From positions 1-32,525 of the forward strand of contig JAIPAP010000049.1 of the NCBI GenBank assembly GCA_021740045.1: a stretch of DNA of 32,525 nucleotides, given 5' to 3'. Below the pieces are notes generated by a model. That model saw only the letters and a list, made by a program, of their open reading frames with translations. It was not told the origin of the DNA and searched no databases. Positions 7,204 through 14,828 of this stretch are shown in pieces. Each line of letters starts with the position of its first letter. The stretch's first letter is position 1. Source of the stretch: Bacteroidales bacterium (lineage in GTDB: Bacteria; Bacteroidota; Bacteroidia; Bacteroidales; JAIPAP01). A program made the position numbers and the translations under genes.

Positions 7204-8487
7204 TTAATGTTTAACGAGTTTTCTGCTTTTTACCAAGCCATTCATGTCTTCAATGTTCAGGATCACTATTCCGGGCTGAATATTTTCGACCGGCACTTGT
7301 AAAGTTGATTCACCGTTTGTTTTGGTTTCATAGAGCAGTTTTCCTGTAACATCATACAATTGAACAACTCTGGCTTTTTCCAGGTTTTCAAGGTAAAGAA
7401 CCTTCTTCACCGGATTTGGGTATGATTTTACATTTACCAGTAATGGCGATTCTTCAAGGCTGGTTCCCCCCATCAGATAGATATCATCGAAATAAAACAT
7501 CCCTGGAACAGAATGGCCTTCACCACCAAACTGAACCACCACCTTATCATAATTGGTGCTATCGGAAACCGCACTGAAATCAAACTCCAGGTCGATCCAC
7601 GTATCGAATTCCGTTACTTCGTGAAGGACCTCGGTTTGTGTCATCCAGGCATTACCACCCATTTGGCTGTCTTGTAGTTTAAGAGCAGCGGTTGGGGTAA
7701 GATCGCCGGAATAATCATTGGAAGAAGGAAAATAAACGCTTATTGAGAACACATTTCTGTTGCTCAAATCCATGCGATGTTCCAGTTCAAACTGAGCATT
7801 GGTCCATTCGAATTCGCCCGAGCGATCATATTCGGCCACATGGTTGGCGGGGTCGGTGGGGTCTTCAACCACAGGTAATTCGCCCATATCAGGATCCTGG
7901 AAGAACCACTCGGGAATGGTAGCCCATCCGTCATTTTCAAAATTATCCTGAACATCTTCTTCCATCAAAGGTTTTTCACCGCTTCCACCACCGTAACCGG
8001 GGCCTTCCACATCATCAAAATAAAATGTATTATCAGTGGTAGCCATAAAATCGAAGAAAATAACGATTTTATCATAGACGCCACTTTCGCCGTCCGGAAA
8101 TTCGAATTCCAGCTCAACCCATTCTTCGGTGCTTTCAACCGTGTCTGATACTTCAGTGAATGCTCCCGAGGCATTTTCCAGTTTTAAAAGCACTTCGTTG
8201 GCAATAGGTGCCCACACCTTCATGGTAAAGGTGTTGTACTCATCAAAATTCACCGTGCCGTCGAGCTCACAGAATACATGTGCCCATTGTTCGGGTGTGC
8301 GAACCCATTCAGCCACATTGGCACTGGTGTTAATCCCCGATTGGTCGGGATTGGCAACTACGGTTGGCGCATTTGGCCAGCCGCTGAATTCTTCGTTTTG
8401 ATTGTCATCAAAATCGCTGTACATGTATTGCCCCTGAACAAACAGGACCGTAAGCATAAATGCTAAAAGTGTAATTAAATGTTTCAT
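7204..8487 (-). CDS. Secreted two-domain, CBM-like protein with T9SS type A sorting domain
   Basis: The product (427 aa) is a predicted extracellular, non-catalytic binding protein. It has a signal peptide (1-20), a beta-rich domain at about 21-163 ending TFYFDDVEG, a second at about 177-339 ending FYFDDIYLMG, and a T9SS C-terminal domain at about 350-427 (SYPNPVKK, VQLYDVTGKLLYE, LNIEDMNGLVKSRKLVKH) that directs export and surface attachment. The FYFDD closing strand is common in carbohydrate-binding beta-sandwich domains, so glucan binding is inferred. Domain 2 is almost identical to residues 701-863 of the neighbouring 1034-aa protein, with about 14 differences in 163 residues by eye. It is the last gene of the PUL; 214 bp with a small hairpin separate it from the upstream gene. 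Confidence 0.8.
   Translation of the reverse strand: MKHLITLLAFMLTVLFVQGQYMYSDFDDNQNEEFSGWPNAPTVVANPDQSGINTSANVAEWVRTPEQWAHVFCELDGTVNFDEYNTFTMKVWAPIANEVLLKLENASGAFTEVSDTVESTEEWVELEFEFPDGESGVYDKIVIFFDFMATTDNTFYFDDVEGPGYGGGSGEKPLMEEDVQDNFENDGWATIPEWFFQDPDMGELPVVEDPTDPANHVAEYDRSGEFEWTNAQFELEHRMDLSNRNVFSISVYFPSSNDYSGDLTPTAALKLQDSQMGGNAWMTQTEVLHEVTEFDTWIDLEFDFSAVSDSTNYDKVVVQFGGEGHSVPGMFYFDDIYLMGGTSLEESPLLVNVKSYPNPVKKVLYLENLEKARVVQLYDVTGKLLYETKTNGESTLQVPVENIQPGIVILNIEDMNGLVKSRKLVKH
7471..7959 (-). repeat. Duplicated domain, copy 1 (partner at 9218-9706)
   Basis: This segment of the 427-aa gene matches 9218-9706 of the 1034-aa gene in the same orientation, with many identical runs at DNA level (for example around 7660-7690 and 9405-9435). 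Protein identity is about 91% by eye. Similarity falls sharply outside the domain. Confidence 0.85.
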
Positions 8488-8583
8488 TTCTCTATGTTTT
8501 TAAGTTAAACTTTGGGCATTTTATAATTCATACCCGTACTTATTTTTATTGATTGCCGGTTGATATTTATTGAATGAAACCCC

Positions 8584-8607
8584 CTGCCTGAACCGACAGT
8601 CAGGCAG
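8584..8607. terminator. Hairpin between the 1034-aa and 427-aa genes
   Basis: CTGCCTGA (8584-8591) pairs perfectly with TCAGGCAG (8600-8607) around an 8-nt loop. On the minus strand it is followed by a G-rich stretch and only TTTC, so it would be a weak terminator or an mRNA processing or stabilising structure inside the operon. Confidence 0.4.
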
Positions 8608-8701
8608 AGGATTTTACTCATATTTGATTTTTGGCTTGTATTATTCAAAATTGTGGATTAAAAATTACTACAATTCTTATTAAATAGCAACTGACATAAT
8701 A

Positions 8702-11700
8702 TTATTTAGCCGGATAAACCAATTCATCTTCATTATCCATGCGGATTAGATAGCCCTGTCCAGGCTCAAGGTCCCCGATGTTATTGATCCAGTTCGGCCC
8801 GACTTTACGCAACATCTGTCCCTGTGAATCACGGAGGAAATCCATGTTGTCCAATACGGTTTCCATAGCTATTTCAGCATCCATCGGATTCTCCGGCAAA
8901 TAACTGATAAAGAAGAAACCGACTTCCAGTGAGACAGGTGTTTGAGGATCGATAGCCATGCCTTCCACCATAAGTGCATCAGCGCTCAGCATCTTGAACA
9001 CATAACCTTCGGTGGTGACCCAATCGCCAATATTGTTGATCCAGTTCGGCCCGATCTTGCGTAACATATTACCATCGGAGCTACGGACAAAGTCGAGGGT
9101 TTCATTGTTGATCAGTTCCTCACACACGGCAGTCATATCAGCATTCTCAAAGCTCAAACCCGTTGAAACAAACTGGTAACCCAATTGAAGGCTAATGTTT
9201 TGCTGAACCTGGTTTTCCATCAGATAGATATCATCGAAATAAAACAATCCGGGAAAAAAATGGCCTTCACCGCCACACTGAACCACCACTTTATCATAAT
9301 TAGTACTATCGGATACCGCACTGAAATCAAACTCCAGGTCGACCCAGCTATCAAATTCGGTAACCTCATGCATGACTTGGGTTTGTGTCATCCAGGCATT
9401 ACCACCCATTTGACTGTCTTGTAGTTTAAGAGCAGCAGTGGGCGTGAGATCACCCGAATAATCATTGGAAGAAGGAAAATAAACACTTATCGAAAATTTA
9501 TTTCTTTCGCTTAAATCCATACGATGTTCCAACTCAAACTGGGCATTGGTCCATTCGAATTCGCCCGAGCGATCATATTCTGCCACATGGTTGGTGGGGT
9601 CGGTGGGATCTTCAACCACAGGTAATTCGCCCATATCAGGATCCTGGAAAAACCACTCGGGAATGGTACTCCATCCGTCGTCTTCAAAATTATCCTGAAC
9701 ATCCGCTTCCAAATAAGGTTTCGGTGCAGCAACGGTCGTAAATGTTGCGCTTTGTGCCGGGATCAAATCACCACCCTGGTAGCGGATCACTACATCATTA
9801 AGGGCAACATAATAATCCTGTTCGTTTTGCAAGTTGTTATCAGGCGTGAGGATAATTGCTGTTTTCTCTGCATTGATCTCACCTGTGAAAGGAACAGGTG
9901 CCCCACCGGCATCGGTTTCGTTAAAGGTAACGATTGAAGGAATATTGCCATTGGTGATTTCATTGCCGTCCGCCATTTCCACAGGCAATGAGAAGGTGAG
10001 CGTAGGTGATACATCTACCGGAACATCAGTAGCTCCATCCTGGGGATAAAAAGACAAGGTGCCTGTTCCACCGGCCTCTTTCCAAAAATACCAGTTATCG
10101 AACCAAATATCACCATTGCCTTCTACCTTGAATTGGATAATGTCGGATAGATTCACCTCCGGTGTAAAATATTCCATCGGAATATCAACACTCACCCAGG
10201 TTTCAGGCTCTATATCAAACACATATTCCTTCTCCTGTGGGCCAGGACTGATCAGGAAGAAACCAAGATCGGTTGAATTGGCGGTCCAGAAATCAACATG
10301 GAAGTAGTCATATTCCGAAACATCGAGGGTGACGAGCTCTGTACCTTGGTAATTCAGATTTTCATACATCAATGTGTTGTTTCCAGCTATTTCATAATCT
10401 ACGGTTACAATGGTAGACTGCCCCCAGAACGGATTGAAGTTGGTTCCGGCCACATCCTCATAAGCATCGCTGTAAATAGAAATTACATCTTCAGCGGCAT
10501 GAGGCGGAATTGGGGGTACGGTAGTTGGTTCGGGTCCTGCTATGGTAAAGTTGATGTTGTATGTCAGCGTGGTTGTTCCATCTTCGGCGGTTACCACCAC
10601 TTCAGTTGTTCCAGGCAGCTCAGGAGCATCATTCACCACATAAGTCGCATCAGGATCGTTGGTGATGGCAGTAACCGTGGGTACTTCAGTAGTGCCTTCG
10701 GGTAATTCCACATCATAGTTCAGCACATTGGGAGAAAATCCCGGAACCGTGGTTCCGTTATACTGCAAATCACTTAAAGTAGCATCCGAACCGGGAGGTG
10801 TTCCCTCTTTCCAGAAATACCAGTTGTCGAAATATACGGTTCCGTTACCCACCACTTTGAACTGGATGACATTCGAAAGATCAACCGGGGGCACAAATTC
10901 TGACAAAGGAATATCCACGCTCACCCAGGTTTCATTTTCGATGGGCAAGGAATAAGCCGTTTCAGCACCGGGGCTGATCAAATAAAAATCCAGGGTAGTG
11001 GAATTCGGTGTCCAGAAATCAACATGTAAATAATCATACAGCGAAACATCTTGGCTGGTAAACTCCGTACCCTGATAATTCAGGTTCTCATACTTGAGGG
11101 TATAATTGCCGGCAGCTTCATAATCCACGGTAACGATGGTAGACTGCCCCCAGAAGGGATTGAAGTTGGTTCCCGGAATGTTGTCATACACTTCGGTATA
11201 TATGGAAATGACATCGGCCGGGTCCTGGGTTGGTACCGGTGGTACTGTTGTTGGCTCAGGTAAGGTAGTTACTTCGCCGTCAGGAACTTGGAGGTTGTCA
11301 AAATAAACAATGTTATCCTGCGGTCTTGGATCAAAGTCTAAATCAGGTATAATTACAATCCGGCTATAGGTATTTCCTATTTGCTCTGAAAAATCATAGG
11401 TCAGCTCTTCCCATTCACCTGTAACCGTGTTGGACTCCTGTATCTCAATCGCAGGACTCAGTCCTTCAAATTTAATCGCCACATTGCTGATGACTTCTTT
11501 ATAAACCATGATCTTAACAATTGAGTTGTCCTCATCAAAAGTGAATTGTCCGTCATCATCGGTAAAGGAAAGTGCCCAGGGCTGCCCGTTTTGCCGCGCA
11601 ATAAATTTAGCCACGGTTTCGCTTGTGTTAATCCCTCCGCTAACAGGATTAGCAATAAATTCAACCGGTGGATTGTCGTCATTCTGATCCACTACCCATT

Positions 11701-11806
11701 CCCAGTCGGCCCCCACTCCCGGTGTTTCAAAATCTACGGTGTGGGTGCTTTGTGCAAATGCCTGCATTGCAAAAAGCATTAATACTCCTAAAAGTAATTT
11801 TTTCAT
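8702..11806 (-). CDS. Large secreted multidomain glycan-binding protein (no catalytic domain)
   Basis: The 1034-residue product has a signal peptide (1-19), then: a beta-rich domain (20-175); a P/T linker (180-196); domain B1 (197-335, with FNPFWGQSTIVTVDYE and YFDNWYFWKE); a cadherin-like beta-sandwich (about 340-423, SDATLSDLQYNGTTVPGFSP); a second linker; B2 (438-577), a repeat of B1; a Big_5/SbsA-type Ig-like domain (about 583-693); a domain nearly identical to one in the 427-aa protein (701-863); and a tandem C-terminal module (873-1031) shared with the 528-aa protein. B1-type domains with a closing YFDN-YFWK strand are CBM-like in appearance. No glycosidase motif is present, so it is probably an extracellular glucan-binding protein of the laminarin-type PUL. 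It has neither a lipobox nor a T9SS tail, so its attachment is unclear. Confidence 0.8.
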   Translation of the reverse strand: MKKLLLGVLMLFAMQAFAQSTHTVDFETPGVGADWEWVVDQNDDNPPVEFIANPVSGGINTSETVAKFIARQNGQPWALSFTDDDGQFTFDEDNSIVKIMVYKEVISNVAIKFEGLSPAIEIQESNTVTGEWEELTYDFSEQIGNTYSRIVIIPDLDFDPRPQDNIVYFDNLQVPDGEVTTLPEPTTVPPVPTQDPADVISIYTEVYDNIPGTNFNPFWGQSTIVTVDYEAAGNYTLKYENLNYQGTEFTSQDVSLYDYLHVDFWTPNSTTLDFYLISPGAETAYSLPIENETWVSVDIPLSEFVPPVDLSNVIQFKVVGNGTVYFDNWYFWKEGTPPGSDATLSDLQYNGTTVPGFSPNVLNYDVELPEGTTEVPTVTAITNDPDATYVVNDAPELPGTTEVVVTAEDGTTTLTYNINFTIAGPEPTTVPPIPPHAAEDVISIYSDAYEDVAGTNFNPFWGQSTIVTVDYEIAGNNTLMYENLNYQGTELVTLDVSEYDYFHVDFWTANSTDLGFFLISPGPQEKEYVFDIEPETWVSVDIPMEYFTPEVNLSDIIQFKVEGNGDIWFDNWYFWKEAGGTGTLSFYPQDGATDVPVDVSPTLTFSLPVEMADGNEITNGNIPSIVTFNETDAGGAPVPFTGEINAEKTAIILTPDNNLQNEQDYYVALNDVVIRYQGGDLIPAQSATFTTVAAPKPYLEADVQDNFEDDGWSTIPEWFFQDPDMGELPVVEDPTDPTNHVAEYDRSGEFEWTNAQFELEHRMDLSERNKFSISVYFPSSNDYSGDLTPTAALKLQDSQMGGNAWMTQTQVMHEVTEFDSWVDLEFDFSAVSDSTNYDKVVVQCGGEGHFFPGLFYFDDIYLMENQVQQNISLQLGYQFVSTGLSFENADMTAVCEELINNETLDFVRSSDGNMLRKIGPNWINNIGDWVTTEGYVFKMLSADALMVEGMAIDPQTPVSLEVGFFFISYLPENPMDAEIAMETVLDNMDFLRDSQGQMLRKVGPNWINNIGDLEPGQGYLIRMDNEDELVYPAK
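9218..9706 (-). repeat. Duplicated domain, copy 2 (partner at 7471-7959)
   Basis: Residues 701-863 of the 1034-aa protein correspond to residues 177-339 of the 427-aa protein. Both copies keep the QDPDMGELPVVEDPTDP stretch and the terminal FYFDDIYLM. Confidence 0.85.
10076..11218 (-). repeat. Internal B1/B2 domain repeat of the 1034-aa gene
   Basis: B1 occupies about 10802-11218 and B2 about 10076-10495. Both contain GTNFNPFWGQSTIVTVDYE and YENLNYQGTE, with a cadherin-like domain between them. The DNA repeats are visible near 10420 and 11145 (identical GTAGACTGCCCCCAGAA on the plus strand). Confidence 0.85.
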
Positions 11807-11879
11807 AAAGCATTGGTTTTTGTTTACAAATATTCATTGTCTTTGGGTTTTTCATTTATGAGTCGAGTCTTAAAAGCTT

Positions 11880-11949
11880 TCAAACTGCTGATTTTTATCA
11901 TTTTTGCCCCTATCCCCTAAAGGGGAAATGCTAAAAATCAGCAGTTTGA
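11880..11949. repeat. 18-bp perfect inverted repeat with a nested hairpin
   Basis: The left arm 11880-11897 and right arm 11932-11949 are exact reverse complements (18 bp). Inside the 34-nt loop, CCCCT pairs with AGGGG as a second hairpin. The element lies after the second GH16 gene and before the 1034-aa gene in transcription order. It may end or stabilise the upstream transcript, or be a small palindromic mobile-type repeat. Confidence 0.8.
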
Positions 11950-11964
11950 GAAAGTCCCCTTTAG

Positions 11965-11982
11965 TCCCGAAAGCTTTCGGGA
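11965..11982. repeat. 18-bp perfect palindrome next to the inverted repeat
   Basis: TCCCGAAAGC followed by TTTCGGGA reads the same on both strands. It lies 15 bp from the previous inverted repeat and 33 bp beyond the stop codon end of the GH16 gene at 12016. The GC clamp could act as a terminator stem for that gene. Confidence 0.75.
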
Positions 11983-12015
11983 TAGAGGCTATAAGGCTTT
12001 TTAGACTGCACTTAA

Positions 12016-13827
12016 TCATTGAATGACTAATTTTGCATGGTACTTTGGCAATCCTTTTTTGTCACTGATTATCAAAAAGTAGATTCCCTGCGGCAAACCT
12101 GATACATTGATCCTTCTAGAAGGAAGGGTGTGATTTACCTGTTTCGCCGGTTGCCCGGCAGCATTGTATATGGTGATATTTACCGTTTCCTTTTGATTAC
12201 CGCCCAGGTGAAAATGTGTTTTAACCGGGTTGGGAAACACCTTTATCTTTTGAGTTTGACGCAACTCACTTACAGCTTCCGGTTCGGCATTCATTTTCAG
12301 AAAATCAATCCATAAAGAATCGGATGCGTTATCTATCCCATGAAATCCGTAATTCAGATAAATCACAGCTTTTCGAATCCTTTCATTATTAACGGTTTCG
12401 CCAAAATTTGGAGCACCGGCTGCCCAATTACCCGAGAAGTTAAAGTGGTAGTCATGATATTGTCCGTCACTAACTGGATCAATTGTAAAAACCGGTGCTT
12501 TGTTGGTTTGAAGCCCCTGCTGGTCCACGAGATCTATACGCATATTTACAGAGCCGCTTTTGTTAAAAGTCTTTAGCCTCACTTGCATACTTTCATGATC
12601 GGAGAGGTCTATGGGGGTTTCAAAATCAATAATGAACTTTGGCCAAAGATCAGGATCTGTATTTTGATAGGAAACATTGAGATCACTGGCCACTTCGCTG
12701 AAAGAAAACATAATCTCTTCGCTGTTGGGATTAGAGATATTTTCGATATTTCCGTCATCAAAATCATCCAGCACATGGTCATCTCCTTCAGGAATGGTTA
12801 AAAGCTTAACCGGTAGTTCGAAGTTGTAAGTTTCATCATTCACTGTCAGGTCCAGCGAAACATTCCCTTCGGTATTTCCCCAATTAACGGAAATGGTATT
12901 TGTTCCTTGTCCGGAAACAATCTCGGCATCATCGGGCACCGACCACTCAAATTCCGCATCCACCACATTTGATACCGAATACTCCACTTGCCCGGCATAA
13001 GGTGGGATATATTCTTCTCCGGTGATTTGAAGTTCATCGATTTCTTGATATACGCGCACGTAATCCACCTCCATTTGAACCGGGAAAATGGAATCGTCTA
13101 CGCCCTGTGCTCCTCCCCAATTGCCTCCTATAGCAACATTAAGCAAAAGATGGAATCGCTTGTCGAACGGCCACTTCTGCCATGTGCCTTCATTTTCAAA
13201 AGTAAAACGCAGTTCACCATCGACGAAGAACTCAATCTCATCCTCCGTCCACTCGATAGCATAAACATGGAACTGTTCTTCGGCCGTTTCCAGGTAGGTA
13301 GACTGGCTTTGCTCGGTTCCGTTTAAATGGTTGTAAGCTTGCGTATGCACGGTTTGGTGGATTACATTGGGGTCATACCCCACGTATTCCATGATATCAA
13401 TTTCGCCTGATGAGGGCCATCCGCCGTATTCCCAATCGGTTGGCAGCATCCATACGGCGGGCCAGGTACCCCTTCCTGCAGGCACTTTAGCACGCACTTC
13501 GATTCGTCCGTATTTCCAGTCGCCTTTGTTTTTGGTGATCAAACGTGCAGAGGTATATTCATTGCCTGAATAATTTTCTTTATGCGCTTCGATAATCAAT
13601 TTGCCATTCTGCACACGGGCATTATTTGTATCGGCTTCGGTATAAAACTGAAGCTCGTTGTTGCCCCAGCCGCTTCCACCGACATCATAGTCCCACTTTT
13701 CGGAATCGGGCAAACCGCTGTAATCAAATTCATCCTGCCACACCAAAACGGTCGACTGGGAGACGCCCAGCAGGGGCGCCACCAGCAGAACCGCAATCAA
13801 ATATATTTTATACAACCAACTCATCAT
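12016..13827 (-). CDS. GH16 endo-beta-1,3-glucanase (laminarinase-type) with PKD-like, CBM-like and T9SS domains
   Basis: This is a secreted endoglucanase cutting internal beta-1,3 (or mixed 1,3/1,4) glucan bonds with retention. The product has 603 aa. After a signal peptide (about 1-24) the GH16 domain spans 27-262. Its active-site motif GEIDIMEYVG gives nucleophile Glu142, Asp144 and acid/base Glu147, within WPSSGEIDIME as in bacterial laminarinases. Conserved LLNVAIGGNWGG and MEVDYVRVYQ close the domain. A PKD-like/Ig domain (about 265-343) and a CBM-like beta-sandwich (about 350-515, starting DDFDDGN) follow. The tail (about 525-603: KVFPNPVK, ITIYNAAGQ, LPQGIYFLIIS) is a T9SS sorting domain. 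The start lies 3 bp after the upstream GH16 stop codon, so the two are co-translated neighbours. Substrate preference between laminarin and mixed-linkage glucan is not decided by the sequence. Confidence 0.92.
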   Translation of the reverse strand: MMSWLYKIYLIAVLLVAPLLGVSQSTVLVWQDEFDYSGLPDSEKWDYDVGGSGWGNNELQFYTEADTNNARVQNGKLIIEAHKENYSGNEYTSARLITKNKGDWKYGRIEVRAKVPAGRGTWPAVWMLPTDWEYGGWPSSGEIDIMEYVGYDPNVIHQTVHTQAYNHLNGTEQSQSTYLETAEEQFHVYAIEWTEDEIEFFVDGELRFTFENEGTWQKWPFDKRFHLLLNVAIGGNWGGAQGVDDSIFPVQMEVDYVRVYQEIDELQITGEEYIPPYAGQVEYSVSNVVDAEFEWSVPDDAEIVSGQGTNTISVNWGNTEGNVSLDLTVNDETYNFELPVKLLTIPEGDDHVLDDFDDGNIENISNPNSEEIMFSFSEVASDLNVSYQNTDPDLWPKFIIDFETPIDLSDHESMQVRLKTFNKSGSVNMRIDLVDQQGLQTNKAPVFTIDPVSDGQYHDYHFNFSGNWAAGAPNFGETVNNERIRKAVIYLNYGFHGIDNASDSLWIDFLKMNAEPEAVSELRQTQKIKVFPNPVKTHFHLGGNQKETVNITIYNAAGQPAKQVNHTLPSRRINVSGLPQGIYFLIISDKKGLPKYHAKLVIQ

Positions 13828-13830
13828 CTG

Positions 13831-14646
13831 TTATTCCTTTTTGTACACACGCACGTAATCCACAATCATTTCCTGGGGGAAGATAGAATCATCCACCCCT
13901 TCTTTACCTCCCCAGTTACCACCAACGGCTACATTGAGCAGGATGTGAAATCGTTTATCAAAGGGCCATTCTTTGAATGTTTTATTCTCATTTTTAAAAG
14001 TGAAGAAATGGATGTCATCAAAAAACACGCGATATTCATCCTCTTCCCATTCCAGGGTATAGGTGTGAAACTCCTCATAAATATTTCTCACTTTTATTCC
14101 CTGGGTTTTATTCGTTCCCTTTACATGGTTGTATGCTTCTGTATGTGCTGATGCAAAGACTGAATCGGGGTTATAACCCACATGTTCCATAATGTCAATT
14201 TCGCCTGATGCAGGCCAGTCGCCATATTCCCAGTCTGTGGGCAGCATCCAGATGGCCGGCCAAACACCACGTCCCTCCGGCAATTTGGCGCGGACCTTTA
14301 TCTTCCCATATAACCAATCACCTTTCTCTTTGGTCCGCAGCCGTGCCGAAGTAAAATCTCTACCCCCCATCTTTTCCTTACGCGCAATAATGTGCAGGTA
14401 ATCGCCATCGACCTTCACATTTTCAATTCGTTCATGGGTATAGTGTTGCAGTTCGTTGTTCCCCCATCCGTAATCATTACCAGCTGTATCATAGCTCCAC
14501 TTTTCAGCATCAGGCAGGCCATTGTAATCAAACTCGTCATGCCATACGAGTTTATATCCATCCGGTACCGGAATTTCTTTCTTTCCATTTTCGCAAGAAG
14601 CAGCAAGAAAAGCGAGGACAATCAGAAATCCTGTTATTTTTTTCAT
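13831..14646 (-). CDS. GH16 endo-beta-1,3-glucanase lipoprotein
   Basis: This is a single-domain GH16 laminarinase-type enzyme, likely anchored at the outer membrane. I chose the ATG at 14646 over an upstream ATG at 14697: the product then begins MKKITGFLIVLAFLAASC, a textbook lipoprotein signal with Cys18, whereas the longer version would put 17 extra residues before it. The catalytic motif SGEIDIMEHVG gives Glu149, Asp151 and Glu154 in the 271-aa form. The domain is closely related to the one in the next gene (shared MLPTDWEYG, WPFDKRFH and GVDDSIFP), suggesting tandem duplication with different export routes. It carries no accessory domain. It is preceded by a long hairpin that separates it from the SusE-position gene. 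Confidence 0.92.
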   Translation of the reverse strand: MKKITGFLIVLAFLAASCENGKKEIPVPDGYKLVWHDEFDYNGLPDAEKWSYDTAGNDYGWGNNELQHYTHERIENVKVDGDYLHIIARKEKMGGRDFTSARLRTKEKGDWLYGKIKVRAKLPEGRGVWPAIWMLPTDWEYGDWPASGEIDIMEHVGYNPDSVFASAHTEAYNHVKGTNKTQGIKVRNIYEEFHTYTLEWEEDEYRVFFDDIHFFTFKNENKTFKEWPFDKRFHILLNVAVGGNWGGKEGVDDSIFPQEMIVDYVRVYKKE

Positions 14647-14777
14647 AAATTTATTCTTTAAAATAGCCGCTAATTTTAAAAGTCCGGTTTTCAACAATAC
14701 GGTAGGCAGAAACCTGCTCTTTCGCCGTGATTGAATGACAACATTAAAAAAAGTTCTATAGTAAAAAAGCAGTCTAT

Positions 14778-14822
14778 TATCACTAAGGTGCGGCCGGTTT
14801 TCCCGGCCACACTTTAGTGATA
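14778..14822. terminator. Long hairpin between the PKD lipoprotein gene and the GH16 genes
   Basis: The stem joins TATCACTAAGGTG plus GGCCGG on the left with CCGGCC plus CACTTTAGTGATA on the right around a T-rich loop, with a wobble and a mismatch. An AT-rich run with six Ts (14825-14830) follows on the plus strand; on the minus strand the T-run is about 9 nt away. In the PUL it would be a partial terminator or an mRNA 3'-end stabiliser after the SusCD-SGBP genes. Confidence 0.65.
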
Positions 14823-14828
14823 AATTTT

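Noticed and set aside
10298-10705. Plus-strand open frame of 135 codons
   Set aside because: Antisense to the repeated domains of the 1034-aa gene; similar shadow frames appear opposite both repeats.
11880-11982. Insertion sequence remnant
   Set aside because: No transposase frame or target duplication is visible; the palindromes are reported only as repeats.
13582-14151. Long plus-strand open frame of 189 codons
   Set aside because: It runs antisense across the ends of both GH16 genes. The minus-strand frames have full catalytic motifs, and this one has no recognisable domain.
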